NCBI RefSeq assembly: GCF_949628215.1
Contig: NC_134288.1
Coordinates: 8,191,682 to 8,255,681, forward strand
Length of the DNA stretch: 64,000 nt
Source of the DNA: Phalacrocorax aristotelis
Lineage: Eukaryota > Chordata > Aves > Suliformes > Phalacrocoracidae
Direction of reading: 5' to 3'
Positions 1-27,760 of this stretch are shown here, piece after piece. Position 1 is the first letter of the stretch. Every line of letters begins with the position of its first letter. The notes under the pieces are model-generated. The model was not told the origin of the DNA and made no database searches. It worked only from the letters and a program-made list of their open reading frames with translations. Position numbers and translations under genes: made by a program.

Positions 1-3000
1 GTAAAAACTGCTGGTCAGCCTTCTGCACCACGCCTCGGTCTGTTGCCTAATTTCTGAATTCCTCTTTGCCTTTGTATTTGAAAGTTATCATAGGAATTAT
101 TTCCACGTGCAAGCTGTTTATTAGTTTCTGGGGTATTGGTCTAGGTATCTCTTAGGCATCTTTTTCCCCACTTTTAGGTTAAAAGCCGTGTGTGTGTGTG
201 TGTGTTGCTACATTAATATGTTAGTGTTGAGTATGGGATAAGGCTTGGAAAATAGAGTTTTAATTCTGGACGGACAAATATTTAACTGAAATATTGTTAT
301 TACAACTTAAATACTTTACTGAAATATTTCAACATTTCCTAACAGTTGGATAAGATTAAAAATCAGATAACTTAAAATTAAAAGTACTGTTAAATTATGA
401 GATAAAATACTTATGTGTAGATGTTCTTTCTTTTTTTTAAGATATATATCTTGATGCACTCTGAAAACACTAAGGATAGTGAACAGAAATAGAGAAAGCA
501 GTTGTGATGGTCAGATAATCTTCTAAATGGTGGACAAATGTAGTGTTGAGGTGTAGTAAGTTGTGCCATCTATGCAGGAGTATGTCATAAAGGATAATAA
601 ATTAAATGCAGAACTCAGTCTTGAGAAAAAAGCAAAATAGCTAGGGGCTTGACAACTCGGGTGACAAAGGCTTGAAGAAAGAAAGAAAGTATCTGCACCT
701 GTAATAAAGTAAACCCAGTTTGGGATCCCAAATGGAACTTCTTATATATGTTTATATATGGTACTTTTAAAAAGATATTGCTCTGTGTCTTTTTGCTGTT
801 GAAAACAAGTATGTTTTCTGGAGTTTGCGCTCTGAATTCCATTTGTCTTAACTCAGGCTTTGTATTCACCACAGAAGTTGTATTTCTGTAACTCCACAGG
901 TATTGGAAGGGACTGTGCAGCTACCCCGGGGTGAGCATTGTTACTTTGATGAAGGTGATTTCTTTTAGAGAAAAAAAAGTGAGTTAATATTACTTACACC
1001 CAAGGATAATTAGCAAATTGTCTCACTTCTAGTCAGCATAATTCTAAAAGTTCAAATGCAGACTAGAATCTAGTGTAGTTTGTGATGTGTTTTTGTTGTG
1101 CTTGTTTGAAAATGTACTGTTATACTTCTTATTGGATAATTTAAATACCTGTATCTCCTTTTTGATGAAAAAAATTACTTTTTTGATTGAGATACCTTTC
1201 AGTTTTTTTATACAGAGGAATAGCAGTGCTCAGTAACAGGTTAGATCTCTGTATTACACTTCTGCTTCGTTCACTGCAGAAAAACATACTGGAGTTATTT
1301 GAATGAAATCTGTACTTCTGCTGTTCACTTGCTAGGTCTTATACCACCTCTATAACTGGTAATCCAGTCTGCCAAACAAACAAAACTACTCATGTTTTTC
1401 CAGGAAACTTTGGTGACGTTTGTGATGTTTCTATATTGAGTGCTTCATAAGTGTTACTGAACTTGCCTACACAGCTCTTACCTCTTTTAAGTAAGCATTT
1501 TATGCTTACTGTGATTTCAAATGCATCTGTCAATGACAGATTTCCATATGTAGCCCATGATACCATAGGTTATACACTTGTAACCTAAAGAGTGTGTGAA
1601 TAAAACTTCAACAGTTGACTACCTATTGAATGATTTGCTTGGGCTTACACAGCACTATAGTAAATACAGGGCTTTCTTTTCTAGGTGGTGTTCAATTGTC
1701 CATATCCATGAGACCATCCAAAAAACTAAGTATGTTAAAATCAGAAATGAGCATTAGAATGTCATGAATTCAATTGTAAGAATTTCTTTAAGGGGAATTC
1801 TTACGCATAAGGTTGTTTGTCCACCTTAATTGTGCTTTCCTATACCTAAAATTTGCTGATTATTGTGAGGTCTATAGATGTGTGTAGGGGGATTCACTCT
1901 GATTGTAACATACTGAAAAGTGGCTGTTAAATTTTAGCGTGTTCACTGTTATTTTCTTTCTTTTTCCTTCTCAGTGAATATTTAGTTGTTTATGCGCTCA
2001 ATCCTACTCCTTTTCTTGACAACAGAGTGGGCCTTGTTTTCTAAAGAAACCTTTCTTTTAGTATTTATGGTTCTTTTTAAGCTTCTAGTATCATCTCAGA
2101 GAGTTTCATACAATTTCTTTCCTCCTACAACAATTTAAATCATCCTTGTATCTGTGGCTGTCTTATCACAGCATACAACTTAGTGGGGCTCCCGTACTTC
2201 CAGCAGAGTGAAACACTTGTAGTATTATGTTGTGTGCTTCACAGACAAACAGAAAAGCTAACTTGCTGGGCTCTAGCAAAGACTCTCACCACCCTCTTCT
2301 CCCAAAGAGCATTTAAACAAAAAAAAACTTTTTCACAGGAAAGCTCCCTAATGAAGGGGTCTGTGTGAAGTTATTTGATGCTGTCTGAATGCCCTTCTAC
2401 AAGGGAGACTGTTGCTGTGCGTCCCGAGTGGTGGCTTACTGAGAGCAAGCATGTTTGTTTCAGTTAGGTGCTGATGACATTGATACCTATGCGATTATCT
2501 ATATTTTCCCTGTCTTTCCAGGAGCAGTTGGCACGGAATTTTTCACACTTTTATTCCATGGACATTTTAAGTTGGTATCGATGCTCTAGCTGCTTATTTT
2601 CCCCATCAAGCATAGAAAAGCCCTTCTGTAGCTGAGCAGTGCAGCATATGAGGAAATTAATCTGTGTTAAGATTAATAGGGTTTTCTCCTTCCTCCTGTT
2701 TTGCTGGGTCAGTTTTAACTTGTATAATTTTCCTGTCCGATTCATCACTCCACTACTCATGACAGCACAAGTGTGGGGCAGAGACAAGAAGCAACTGGCA
2801 GTAAAGAGAAAGGCAGGATTGCTCCTTTTGATGTTAGTGCTGGCTTACAAAAGGTTAAATTGTTCATAGAGCTGCAGTGTCTGAAAGTCAATTTTTTATG
2901 CCAGAAAAATTGGTACTTTGGTTTTCCTTAATGAGAATTCCTCTTAAAAACACTCTTCAGTATTATGACTCCTCTACTGCTTAATTTCACAGGTGCACTC

Positions 3001-4237
3001 CCAGTGTACTGAAGCAATTTGCCTTCACCCTTTTCTTGCTACAGAGGATCTTCTTTTGCATTGTTGTTCCTCTTGCTTACTCTGTTGCTGGATGAATTTA
3101 TGCTTGTTTTATATACTTCTGAATGTTTTTAGTTACAGTTTCAGAAATTAGATGGTGTAATATCTGAGGAAAATATCTATCTTTTTTTAGTTTATATTCT
3201 TTTGTTTTAAGTCATATCTATGAAGATCAGTTTAAGAGAAAGCGTAAGAGATACAAGAATATTTTTTATATCAGTTTTCAGATGATGCCTGTTGTACATC
3301 TCTGATTTATGAACTAGATAACTGAGTGCTCGCAAACATAATAAATGTATTTTCTATTGGCAGTGTAGGATGTAATTCCATATTGCATTTTTTTGTAGCA
3401 AAGGAACCAGTTGTTGTGGGTTTGTTTTTCTTTTCCCTTCCACTTATATCCCTGTGTTATATATAGCTTACCACTCTTTCAGTTACATCAGCATGACTGT
3501 TTTTGAAGTTGTGAAAAGCAAATAATGAAATGTTTTCAACTAAACTAAGCAAACATATTTATCTCTTATGACTTGGCTGTAGGGTCATACAGTAATGCAC
3601 ATTATAAACAGTTCCATTGTTACAGCTAAGGGCTAAATATACTGCAGCATGGGAATGGGAAGACATTTTTAAGAGGTAGGGGTGGCTGCAAGTGTTGGGG
3701 TTTGTTTGTTTGTTTGTTTTTTAAAACCATAGTTTTGCCATTCGAGAAAAAAGTAACACAAAATATACCATTGGTTGCTTTGTACTGTAATTTTTAGGAA
3801 ATGTGTGATTTATCATACAAGAAATTGATGAATCTTATAATTCTACTATGCTGTTTTGAATACTCTATTTATTTATAGGGACACTTAGCCAGAACATTCC
3901 TTTTTTAAAATATCTTGCAAAATTAGATGAAACTTTCCATCTAATTTAGAGAGTCTTTTACCTTTTGAAATAATTGAAAGCCATTTACACTTCTAAATAC
4001 TTTAAAATGTTAGTTAGTAGAACAGTGAGTAATTTGATCCTTAGCTAAAAGGACATAATTCAAGTCCTGACCCTATGCAGTAAATGTTGAAGAATGCTTT
4101 TGGGATCTCTTTGATTTAAATCATCTGTGGGAGAACACTTGTTGGTGGCATAATATGCTAGTTTTGGGTGTTTATAGTCTAGCTTGTTTGAAAAAAAAAT
4201 CTGATAATTTTTCCTTGTTTTTTTTTCTGAATTTCAG
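1..4237 (+). other. Intron of the TRAM-family gene; no exon seen
   Basis: The first visible coding exon of the TRAM-family gene starts at 4238 with a normal acceptor, so this stretch is intron (most likely intron 1) on the sense strand. I searched for an exon encoding the conserved TRAM amino terminus and did not find one, so exon 1 and the promoter should lie to the left. It is AT-rich, with a short GT repeat near 190-205 and a TTTG repeat near 3700. The small open frames here have no splice or codon support. Confidence 0.6.
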
Positions 4238-18871
<14,634 letters not shown>

Positions 18872-20180
18872 GAATACAAGCTAGTATCAGAAGACAACAT
18901 ATGGCAGAAGACTGTGACTTTAAAAATTGACACTGCAGAGCTACTATTTGGATGTCTTATTTTTTCATTGGACACTATCAGGTTATATTTCTTAAATTTT
19001 TTTTTAATAACCCCACATTTATGACAAGATCACCTCTGATCTATCTTAACCCAGTAGTCACCTCCAAATTTCACTTAGCTTTAACATTGAAAACAGATGA
19101 ATCAGTCTGAACTTCTGGTTGTGTGATCAGAAGTTATTACATTTCTGTAGTATTTGCATTATAGACACTTCAGGAAGCTAAGTTATCTGTGTAGTCATTT
19201 GTTTTTACAAAATCAAAATTCTGTACCAAAAAGGTCTTACAATGTCTGTTCTGCCCCCCTTTTCCCCCCCCAAGAATTTTTTCTTTATTCATCTTACATG
19301 GAGTGAGGTAGCCTGGTAAAAAAGCAAAAATGTTAGATACCTGATTTCTCTTTAAAAATTAGAGATTTAGAGAGAGGGCAAATTCTGTCAGGACATTGCT
19401 AATCTTTTTTTTTTTTTTTTCAGTATAAAGGTGAGACTAATGTTTAAAGATGCAAACTGTGTGCCTTGGGAAAAACAGCAGACTACCTGTTGGACTTTGC
19501 AGTGGATTGTTCTGTCTTGTATGGGGCAGGGGGAAGAAAAGTAGCCAATTAATCTGTAGTATAGTCTTAGCCCTTTTGAAATAAAAGACAAAACTCCCAA
19601 ATATTTCTAAAAAGTCAGTATTTCATGCTTGCAGTTACATACCAGATTTTTTTTTCAACTGTTTGTTTTGACTTTCGTTGATAACTGACACATCTTAAAC
19701 TTCTGAATCTACTCAGATGATGTTCAAGGGAGATGCTCAAACAATAGTGCAATGACTGTTTTGCCAAGCATAACCTAAAAGCTTTTTTCTTTAACCTGTA
19801 GATAATAATTTATTTTAGTCTGACTCAAGGGTTTTATGTCTAGTAAGGTATTAATTTGCGCCTTATGTGAACACTTTATCTGGATATGATTTTAATATTA
19901 ATATGATTATATTATAAAAAGATTAATGGTATTTTTGTAAGTAACAGTCATAGATCTGAGACTGGTATCTCAATGTTGGATAAGTTTCATGAACTCACTT
20001 TGTAATTTCCTGTAACTTTCTCCCTGTGCAAATAGATTGTAGGAATAGTACATTAATTCATGTAAGCCTATAAATTTCTACTGAAAATGTTTACCATGGA
20101 ACTAGAATATATTTGCTAATATTTTTAATAAACTTGTATAATAATGAATACATTGTCCAATAAAAATATCTTTTGAGCAG
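18872..20180 (+). terminator. TRAM1L1: TRAM-family 3' UTR and likely polyadenylation site
   Basis: The region after the TGA is AT-rich with no competing exon. Two AATAAA hexamers occur at 20127-20132 and 20159-20164, giving a 3' UTR of about 1.3 kb. A further AATAAA near 20453 could give a longer form. I cannot tell from sequence which is used. Confidence 0.55.
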
Positions 20181-21810
20181 TTTGGGTGAGATTTGCTTAG
20201 CCTTCAAGTATTTCTCAGCATGCTGCTCACAAGATGATGTTTTCTTCAATGTACACTGTAACTGTAAGCCTACAGTCCCTGTAGATTTCAATTTCTGCAC
20301 ACCTAAGTGACCAGGCTTTCAAAAGTGAATACAGACAGTAGTTGAGGTGCTAGTATCCAATTCTAGGCACGAAAGACTAAACAATTTTGAACCTTAACTT
20401 TTTTTTTTTCTTTCAGTGTTATCAGAATGTATGTTCCTAATACGGCCACTTGAATAAACTGATTACACTCTTAAATATTATTATTGCATGACACTTGTGA
20501 TGGCACTTTGAAGAAGCTTCATTTTTTTTTTTCTTTATTTCAGTTATTATTTTAGAAATACAAATACAGTGCAAGTATATGTATAGCTACTGTTGTATTC
20601 CATGTACACACATATTTGATGTAAGAATCTCCTCCTTACAACAATTAACTTTCTTTTAAGAAAATCGTTGTCTATATGGTATATTTGGGTACATACTTAC
20701 AGTAACACCAAATGCATTAAATGAATTCTAGGCTTGTTATTATGAAGGTGTGTCAGAAAACTGTTTGCAACAAAAGGTTTGTTTTATTTAAAACACTGTT
20801 CCTGCAAACTTTAGTGTAATTAGTTTATGGTTAGAAGGTAGTTCCACTGAATTTACAAATAAAAAAAATTAGCAGTTTGGTGTAACAAGTAGTTCATTAA
20901 CAAAAAAGGAAGTGTATATGATTTTAGAAGTAAACTGTATTGAGGCAGTGATTCTTATGATTTTTGTTTGTTTTTCATTGGCTTGCTAATACAAAGTCTG
21001 TGAAAGCTGAAATTTGAAGTGGTTGTTAAATCAGATAATGATGAAGATGGTTTGTTTTTTCTTTAAATGTCACGGTTTTTCTTTCTGGCTGAGTGGGAAT
21101 GAGAAAGTACAGCTGGGGTGAAACAATGAATTCACAGGAGTACTTGCTCACATGTATTTTAAGCGACTTTTTTTTTTTTTAATTTACAAGACTAAAGTGA
21201 TTCTGAGCTTAACTCTGCAATTACTTTTTAAACTCCTTTTACACTGTTTAAACTAAAATTATGTTGGTTTGTTCCATGGTTAGAAAAAACCTGCCACATT
21301 CAGGGATTGTTCCCATGTGTTAAGCACAATAATTTCTAGGGAAGGTGTGAGACATAGGTCACTAACTGAGTTCCCAAGTGCTTGACAATTTCTTTTGAAT
21401 TGCAGCTTTCAGAAGCATTACCAAAAATGTCTAATGTCTTTGAAATGACTTTTCTTTAACCAAATACTTCAACCAATTCCAAACTCCTTGTGTCATAGCA
21501 AAATCCAAGGTCAATCCAGGCATCTCGTTATGAAGTCAATAAAACAAAATGCACAGTAGAATTTTCATACAGAAGTACTTCACTGAATAAGACCTAATTA
21601 AAGCCAAATCTAAGCCAAGGGTAACAAGTACTGTGAAGTCATGGTTATGTCACAGAGGATCTTCAGAAGTCTTAGAAACACAGTTCCTATGTGCCATGAA
21701 ACAGACAAGTTGGAAAGCCCACACTTGAGGTCTAGGATGAAGACTGCAGCCTGTTAGGGTAGTGTTTGGTGGGGTTTGTTTTGCGGATTTTTTTTTTTGG
21801 TTGGGATTTA

Positions 21811-22146
21811 GAATCATAGAATCGTCATGGTTGGAGGAGACCTCTAAGATCATCAAGTCCAACTGCAAACCTATCACTGCCAAGTCTACCACCAAACCAT
21901 ATCCTCAAGTACCACATCTACCCTTCTTTTAAATATCTCCAGGGGTGGAGACTCAACCACCTCCCTGGGCAGCCTGTTCCAATGTTTTTCCTAATATCCA
22001 ACCTAAACTTTCCCTGGTGCAGCTTGAGGCCATTTCCTCTCATCCTATCACTCGTTACTAGGGAGAAGAGTCCGACCTCTGCCTCACTACAAACTCCTTT
22101 CAGGTAGTTGTAGAGAGCAATAAGGTCTCCCCTCAGCCGCCTCCTC
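21811..22146 (-). mobile_element. CR1 LINE 3' fragment
   Basis: The segment opens with gaatcatagaatcgtcatgg, followed by the ggagacctctaagatcatcaagtccaac block. It then runs through the CR1 3' UTR and the end of ORF2 ([18 protein letters not shown] on the minus strand). About 335 bases, 5' truncated near 22146. It shares this block with the element at 8762. Confidence 0.92.
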
Positions 22147-25100
22147 TTTTTTCTGTTACTTAAATATAGCTTTGTCAGTTTTTTCTGAGAACTAAGCTGA
22201 TTGTATTTTTCACTTTGTTCAATATTATGAATGCCAAATAGAGTAACAATCAAATTAGATACTGATTTCTTCCTGTTTCAACCATGTAGCCTTTCCTGAA
22301 GTTGTATAATATCTGTCAGCACAGATGTTGAGGCATGTTCCCTAGTGATGTAATATTGTAATGAATGATCCTATTAAGCTCTTTTTACATTTAAGATTTT
22401 AGTTTATGTAAATCATAGGACTTTCAGAGCAACTCTATGTTGTATCTTGTCACAATCTAATTGTAAATGTATTTCATATGTCAGAGGTCCTTTGCGAGTA
22501 GTTATGTGCACATCAAAATATAAAATATTACTGTGCATCTGCTTTTGGGAAAACAAAATTAGGTCCTCTTACTTTTAACCTCCCTTTCCTCTTTGTTGGG
22601 ATGTAAGAGTTGTTTTATCTCCTGAATATTCTTTTAAAGATAAAAGGAAAGGTATCTTTTAGGCAGTGCAGAAAAGCTTATACTACAAATCTGTATCACT
22701 GTTTTTGATCTGTAAGTTAGGAATGAACAGATCATCTTGGTTTTAAAAACAGAGTCTCTTTAGCTGATGCATTTTATGTTCACTTCTTAGTGAGGTTTTG
22801 AGCTGGCCACGTGAAGTGGAATAGAGTACAGGTTATACGGTGGCATGGTGATGTGCAGAGTAGTGTTGCTCTTGCCTGTTCCTGTTTGAGTCCACTAAAA
22901 AAGGAAATCATTCAGAGTAGGTTCTAAAAATACAGCATGTTGTCTGGGAGCAGGAGTTTTAAGCAAGTTCTGAAAAATGCTAGAATTTCTAAATACTCAG
23001 TCTTGTTGAATACTATGTAACTCTCTGTAAATAATTGATTAGTTTCATTATTTTGTTGATAAATGAATTGGGTTCCATCACAATGTTTCATCTATATTTG
23101 TTTCTTAATGTTAAAATGGGCTGCTGCATCTGCTTAAATTGAAAGCAGGTACGTACAGCCTTTCTTAAACCATATGAGTGTTGACTTCTACCACAAAAAA
23201 TTTCTAATAGTTAAAGAAATGGGTAAAACAACATTGATACTGTAAACTGTGAAACTTTAGATGCTTGGCTTTAAGCCTCAGTAGCTGGAACTGAGCTTAT
23301 GAATTTACAGACCATGAGCAAGAGAGAAATGTTTATAAACCAGTATTGTTGTAACATTTCATTGTTACAATTATGCCCTAAAATTCTAATATACAATTAC
23401 TCTTTCAGCAAAACCAGCAATGTACTCCAGAGTACATTGACTAATGTGTGACTGCCTGATGGCAACAAATACACTGGTTTGGTCTTCATTCTCTGTAAGA
23501 TGTATTTCTATTTCAGTTAATCAAGGTGTCTGTCCTTTTTCTGGTTAAGCAATTAGTGTTGAAATGTGGTGTTCTTTTAAAAATGCATTATGGAAAATAA
23601 TTTTGCATAAATATAATTTAATAATTGTATAAGGTAAAATTATGTTTTAGTGAAAGGCTGCTGAAAATATAAATTATCTTGCTGAAACACTGCAGTTTGA
23701 GAGGTTTTGTTTTACACTGTTTTACATGAGGATTTGTTGATTGTTTAACATTATAGTCAATAATCTATAGGACAAGAGCCATGTTTTCTGTGTATATAAG
23801 TTTCTGATTATTCACTTGATAAGGTATTGCTAAAGAAAACTTTTTCCATTTAAAAAAAATTGTTCTCTAATGATGTATTTCTGATGCATCTCATTTTACT
23901 CTCTAATTTTGTTAAATTTCCTTTGCCATTAAATAATCTGTTCTATTATTATTCTAAACCACTTACCCTTGATAGTCTGGTCAGTTAGGCAGATTAGCCA
24001 CACAAACTGGATTGCTAGTCTAGGAAGAAGGTATGTATATACTTTGGATTTCTTTAAACTGAAAAAAAACCAAACAAACAAACCAACAACAACCCAAACC
24101 AGAGGCACTCCAGTTCTTCAACACTTCTAGCTGTTTCCTAGCAGTGTTGGTTTTATTTGCTGCTTATTCAATGCCAGAACAACTTTTCTCTTCAGTCCCT
24201 GTGATGTCTATATGGTAATTTCAGGGTCTTTTGTACACCAAATCTTCTCATCAACTCCAGTCAAGAAGTCTGCAATCAATCTGCTACAAACAAACAAACA
24301 AAAAAAACCCAAACAACAACAACAACAAAACCCCACAAGTTAAAGCAAGTTAAAACTTTGCAGTCATCGCAAAGTTCCATTTCAGCCACAGAAAACCTGG
24401 TGGTGATGAGATAAACGTAAGTTCTTGCTAAACCTGGTTAGATCAGGGAACTCAAAATTTCTTTATGGATATATATAAAAAAAATTCTGATACCAAAGAT
24501 TTTGGGGGGAGATTTTAGGTTTAGGGGAGCAGGGAGGGTAGGGTTTTTGTGTTGTCCATTCCTAATTTGGGAAGGGAAGAAGGGATGGAAAGCTACTTGG
24601 CCTGGAGTATTACTGGAAAATGTCATAGCCTAGAAATGATGCAGTGTTGGTTGGGTTTTTTTTCTTTTTAATGGGGATGTTGTTACTATTTCCTTGCAAA
24701 ATATTTTAAAAAATAAATTTTTAAAAAATTTTATCAATAGGTGGAACAGGAAGAAATCTAAGCTCATGTAAAACTTGTTATAAGGAGTGTTTGTTGATCA
24801 TAGTGGGTTTTTTCTGTCTCTGAGCAGAAAACAATTAAATAGGCTATAGAAATGGGATGTTTCTCTTGCACTAATTGTCCAAAGAGAAATTGATCTTGGA
24901 AACTGAGGAGACAAATCAGTTATGTAGAGAGATGTCCACGTGGAAGAGAAAACGTTTTTGGAGAAGAATAATAGATGATGGAAAATGATGACTGAGTGGG
25001 TTATTGTCAGAATAAAAATGAACGGCAGTGTCCAAAAGTGAGCTGTGGTCACGTTTCCCTAAGTCTATGCTTCCACTGGCCTTTTATTTGACTGAGAAAA

Positions 25101-25737
25101 TTTTGGGATCAGACTGGATTTAGTTAGTACGTTACATAACTTCAGCTGAAAGACAAGTATGTCTCTTGCGTACATTTTTGGCTAAATTTTTAACACAGTT
25201 AGGCTTCTAACGACTGCTTTAAAAGGAATATGTACCAGCAGGTGGAGCAAATAGATAAAAATGTTAAATGTTACAGTTCTACAGCCACATTTACTGTGAC
25301 CAGCTTTTAAGACAAGTACAAAATTTTTGGGGGGATGATCTTACTAATTTTTGTAGAACATCACATATCAATGAAAAATGAAAACACTTTATCACTGTAT
25401 CCTTCATTATGTAAAGGTAGAGGTAACTTTGAAGTCATGTGTTTATAATTGCTACGACGGAAACCAAAGGTTAAAAGGGAGGAAAAGGTACACAGTATTT
25501 GTACTCTGACACTTGGAGTTCTTGATCAGCCTTGAGTCTAAGGTGTCATAGATGCAGTGTAAGTATAATTCATAGGCCGTGTGGTCTAAATGGAAGAAAT
25601 ATTAATAGCGTGTAGTTTACCTAAATGAAAACCTACACCAACTAAATGCCAGTGTTACCTCTGCTTCTCATTAACCTGTACCTCCCTGCATCCTTCCTTT
25701 GGTTTTGCTCTCATAAATGCTCTGTTATAATTTGTAG
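22147..25737. other. Intergenic spacer, nothing secure
   Basis: AT-rich sequence with A-rich and AAC-repeat patches near 24061-24095 and 24285-24330. A few splice-site-like positions (for example a donor at 22712 and one at 24039) sit next to short open stretches, but the phases do not join to each other or to the exon-like segment at 25738, so I do not call genes here. Confidence 0.5.
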
Positions 25738-26542
25738 TGGAAGAAGAGAACAAACACCCTGCAGGAAAAGATTGCTGCGAATGGAAGAAGTGGAACTGTT
25801 AAACAGGAGACCTCACACTTTCAGGAAATGCAACAGGACCTCATCCCTCCTAAGGTACGCTAACAACACGAGCTCTTTTCTGTTGTGATAACATGATAGG
25901 GAATCTGTTTACCAGTTGGTTACACTGGAGTTCAAAAGTACAAACATTTATAATTGGTAAGTTCTTGTGTAGTGTAACTGCAAGGTAAAATCTAAGGTGG
26001 GGCTTGTTTTCTCCAGAACTTGACACATTTGAATTTATCTCTGGATTTTTTTGGTCCATAACGCTCGTCTCGGAGGTAGCTGGAGGCTCGTATTGTACCA
26101 GTAACTTGCTCATTGGTGCCCAGTGCTAGTTTGACTTTTTTTTTTTTTTGTTTGTTTGTTTGAGAATTACTGGAAGGGGTATTTAATGGCTTTACTTGTC
26201 TGTCTGTCTTGAGTGTTAAGTGTGGCTGTGGTCCTGTAATGAGCTCTGTATGAATAGGTTGGCAGGACTTAATGAAAACGCATGGACTTATTTCACACTT
26301 CATAAATTTTCAAAATAAAAAGAGCATTTTTATATGGCTGCTTTATAAATACCTAAAACTGAGGTATACCAGGTTTTCCAGGCACCCTGTTTTAGAATGT
26401 TTTAAATACATGTTCTAAAAAAAGTTTTATGCAAATGGCATTTATGGAAGCAAACGGCGGCACGGGAAGGTTATATTCTGTGAGTCCCCAGTCCTCCGTC
26501 TCCTCGCCTTGCTTTTTTACAGATGGCAAGTGAACTCCTGCC
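25738..26542 (+). other. Two exon-like segments upstream of the CpG island
   Basis: 25738-25854 (117 bases) follows a pyrimidine-containing acceptor and ends at a gtacgc donor. One frame is open throughout and its composition looks coding (it includes NTLQEKIAANGRSGTVKQE and ends PPK). 26523-26542 is a 20-base segment with a very strong acceptor (a long pyrimidine tract ending ttttttacag) and a gtgagt donor; in phase it reads MASELLP. Their phases join to each other, and 26542 would join the 30-base exon at 30163 and a longer version of the exon ending 32279 (start 32188) without a stop. They could therefore be earlier exons or an upstream-promoter form of the gene described at 27189. No exon to their left was found, so this stays tentative. 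Confidence 0.35.
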
Positions 26543-26759
26543 GTGAGTTTGAAAACCATCTTTGACAGGTACCTGAGGTAGAGAGTAACTGAAGCTATTT
26601 ACGTTCTTTTTAATTTTTATCCCAACTCATTTGCATTTTAGTAGACATTCACTTCAACAGACTGATATTTTTCTTTGAAATCGAAAAAACGCAGCTTGGC
26701 GTAGCAAATGCTCCACAAAGGTTACTGAGCCGCAACTTTCGCCTCGGTGGTGTGACTGG

Positions 26760-27760
26760 GCGCTGTGTGCGGGGCTGATGCCTTACTGCATTTTAACCCC
26801 TCGTGCCGATCAAGCGCGCTCTGCCGGATACCGCACGGCCGTGCCCCCGCCGCCCGCTCCCGCTGCAGCGCCGGACACCGGGCAGGGGAGCGCCAGCCCG
26901 GCGTTTCACCGAGGGGCCCCGTCTCCGGGCGGCGGGGCCGGCCGCGCTGCAGGGGCGCCTGGCGCGGCGAGCTGACCCCGGGACCGCTTCCTCGGCCCCG
27001 GCTGGGGCTACCCTTGCGGGGAGGGCAGGGGCGGCGGCGGCACTACACGTACCATGATGCTCCGCGCCGGGGCGGGCCGCGTCCCGCCGGCGCCCGCGCG
27101 GGGCCGTACTACAGGCCCCACAACGCCCCGCGCCGCCCGCCGGCTCCGCTCGGGGAGGCTGGTTCCTATTTAAATCCAGGCAGGGAGGAAAATGGCGGCG
27201 AGAGGCTGAGTGTGGGGGAGACGGGGAGAAGGAGACGTAGCTGAGCGTTGGCTCCTTTCCCAGGTGAGTGGGGTTTGGAGGGAGGGAGTAACGAGTGGAG
27301 GGAGGAGAGTTCTGGTTCTTGTTCCCCTGCTTCTAGCGCTGGGGTGGGACCGCGATGGGGGAGGGAGGGAGGGAGAGAGGGCTGCCCCTCGCCGGGGAAG
27401 GGAGCAGCCCGGGGCTGGCCCTGAGGGGCGGCTCTCCTTCCCCGCCTCTCGCCCCCCGCCCCAATATGGATGTGTCTCCCTGAGGGGAGGAGGAAGGGGA
27501 GCGTAGACGGGTTGCGTGTGAGGAGTAATTCTAAGGCTGGGGGTGCGGGGATTCCCAGGGCAGCGTGTAAATGCCTTTACCTCTCTCTACCCATTGTAAC
27601 TTTAGTGCCGAGCGTAGTTAGACGGGGGCATTCCTGAGGCGGCGGCGGGGACTAGCGTGCCGAGCCGCAGGCTCCGTACCGCTGCGTGATGCGAGCTGGG
27701 CAGGGTGAGTTTGGGCGGAGGTGCCTCCTGTAGCAGCGAGGCTTGAGGTCGCTATGGATT
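26760..27760 (+). promoter_or_regulatory. CpG-island promoter with ZNF143-like, TATA-like and YY1-type motifs
   Basis: GC and CpG content rise sharply from about 26.76 kb. Two ACTACA-cored sites resemble the ZNF143 (SBS) motif: 27042 (actacacgtaccatgatgc) and 27108 (actacaggccccacaacg). A TATTTAAAT box at 27167 precedes aaaatggcggcgag at 27190, the YY1-type initiator seen at many TATA-poor vertebrate promoters. A transcript starting near 27190 would splice at 27263 (CAG|gtgagt) to a second exon at 27606-27704. Direction is therefore rightward. Confidence 0.75.

Noticed and set aside
26765..27506. Long open frames across the first CpG island
   Set aside because: Arginine/proline/glycine-rich translations in several frames at once, typical of CpG islands; the region carries promoter motifs instead.
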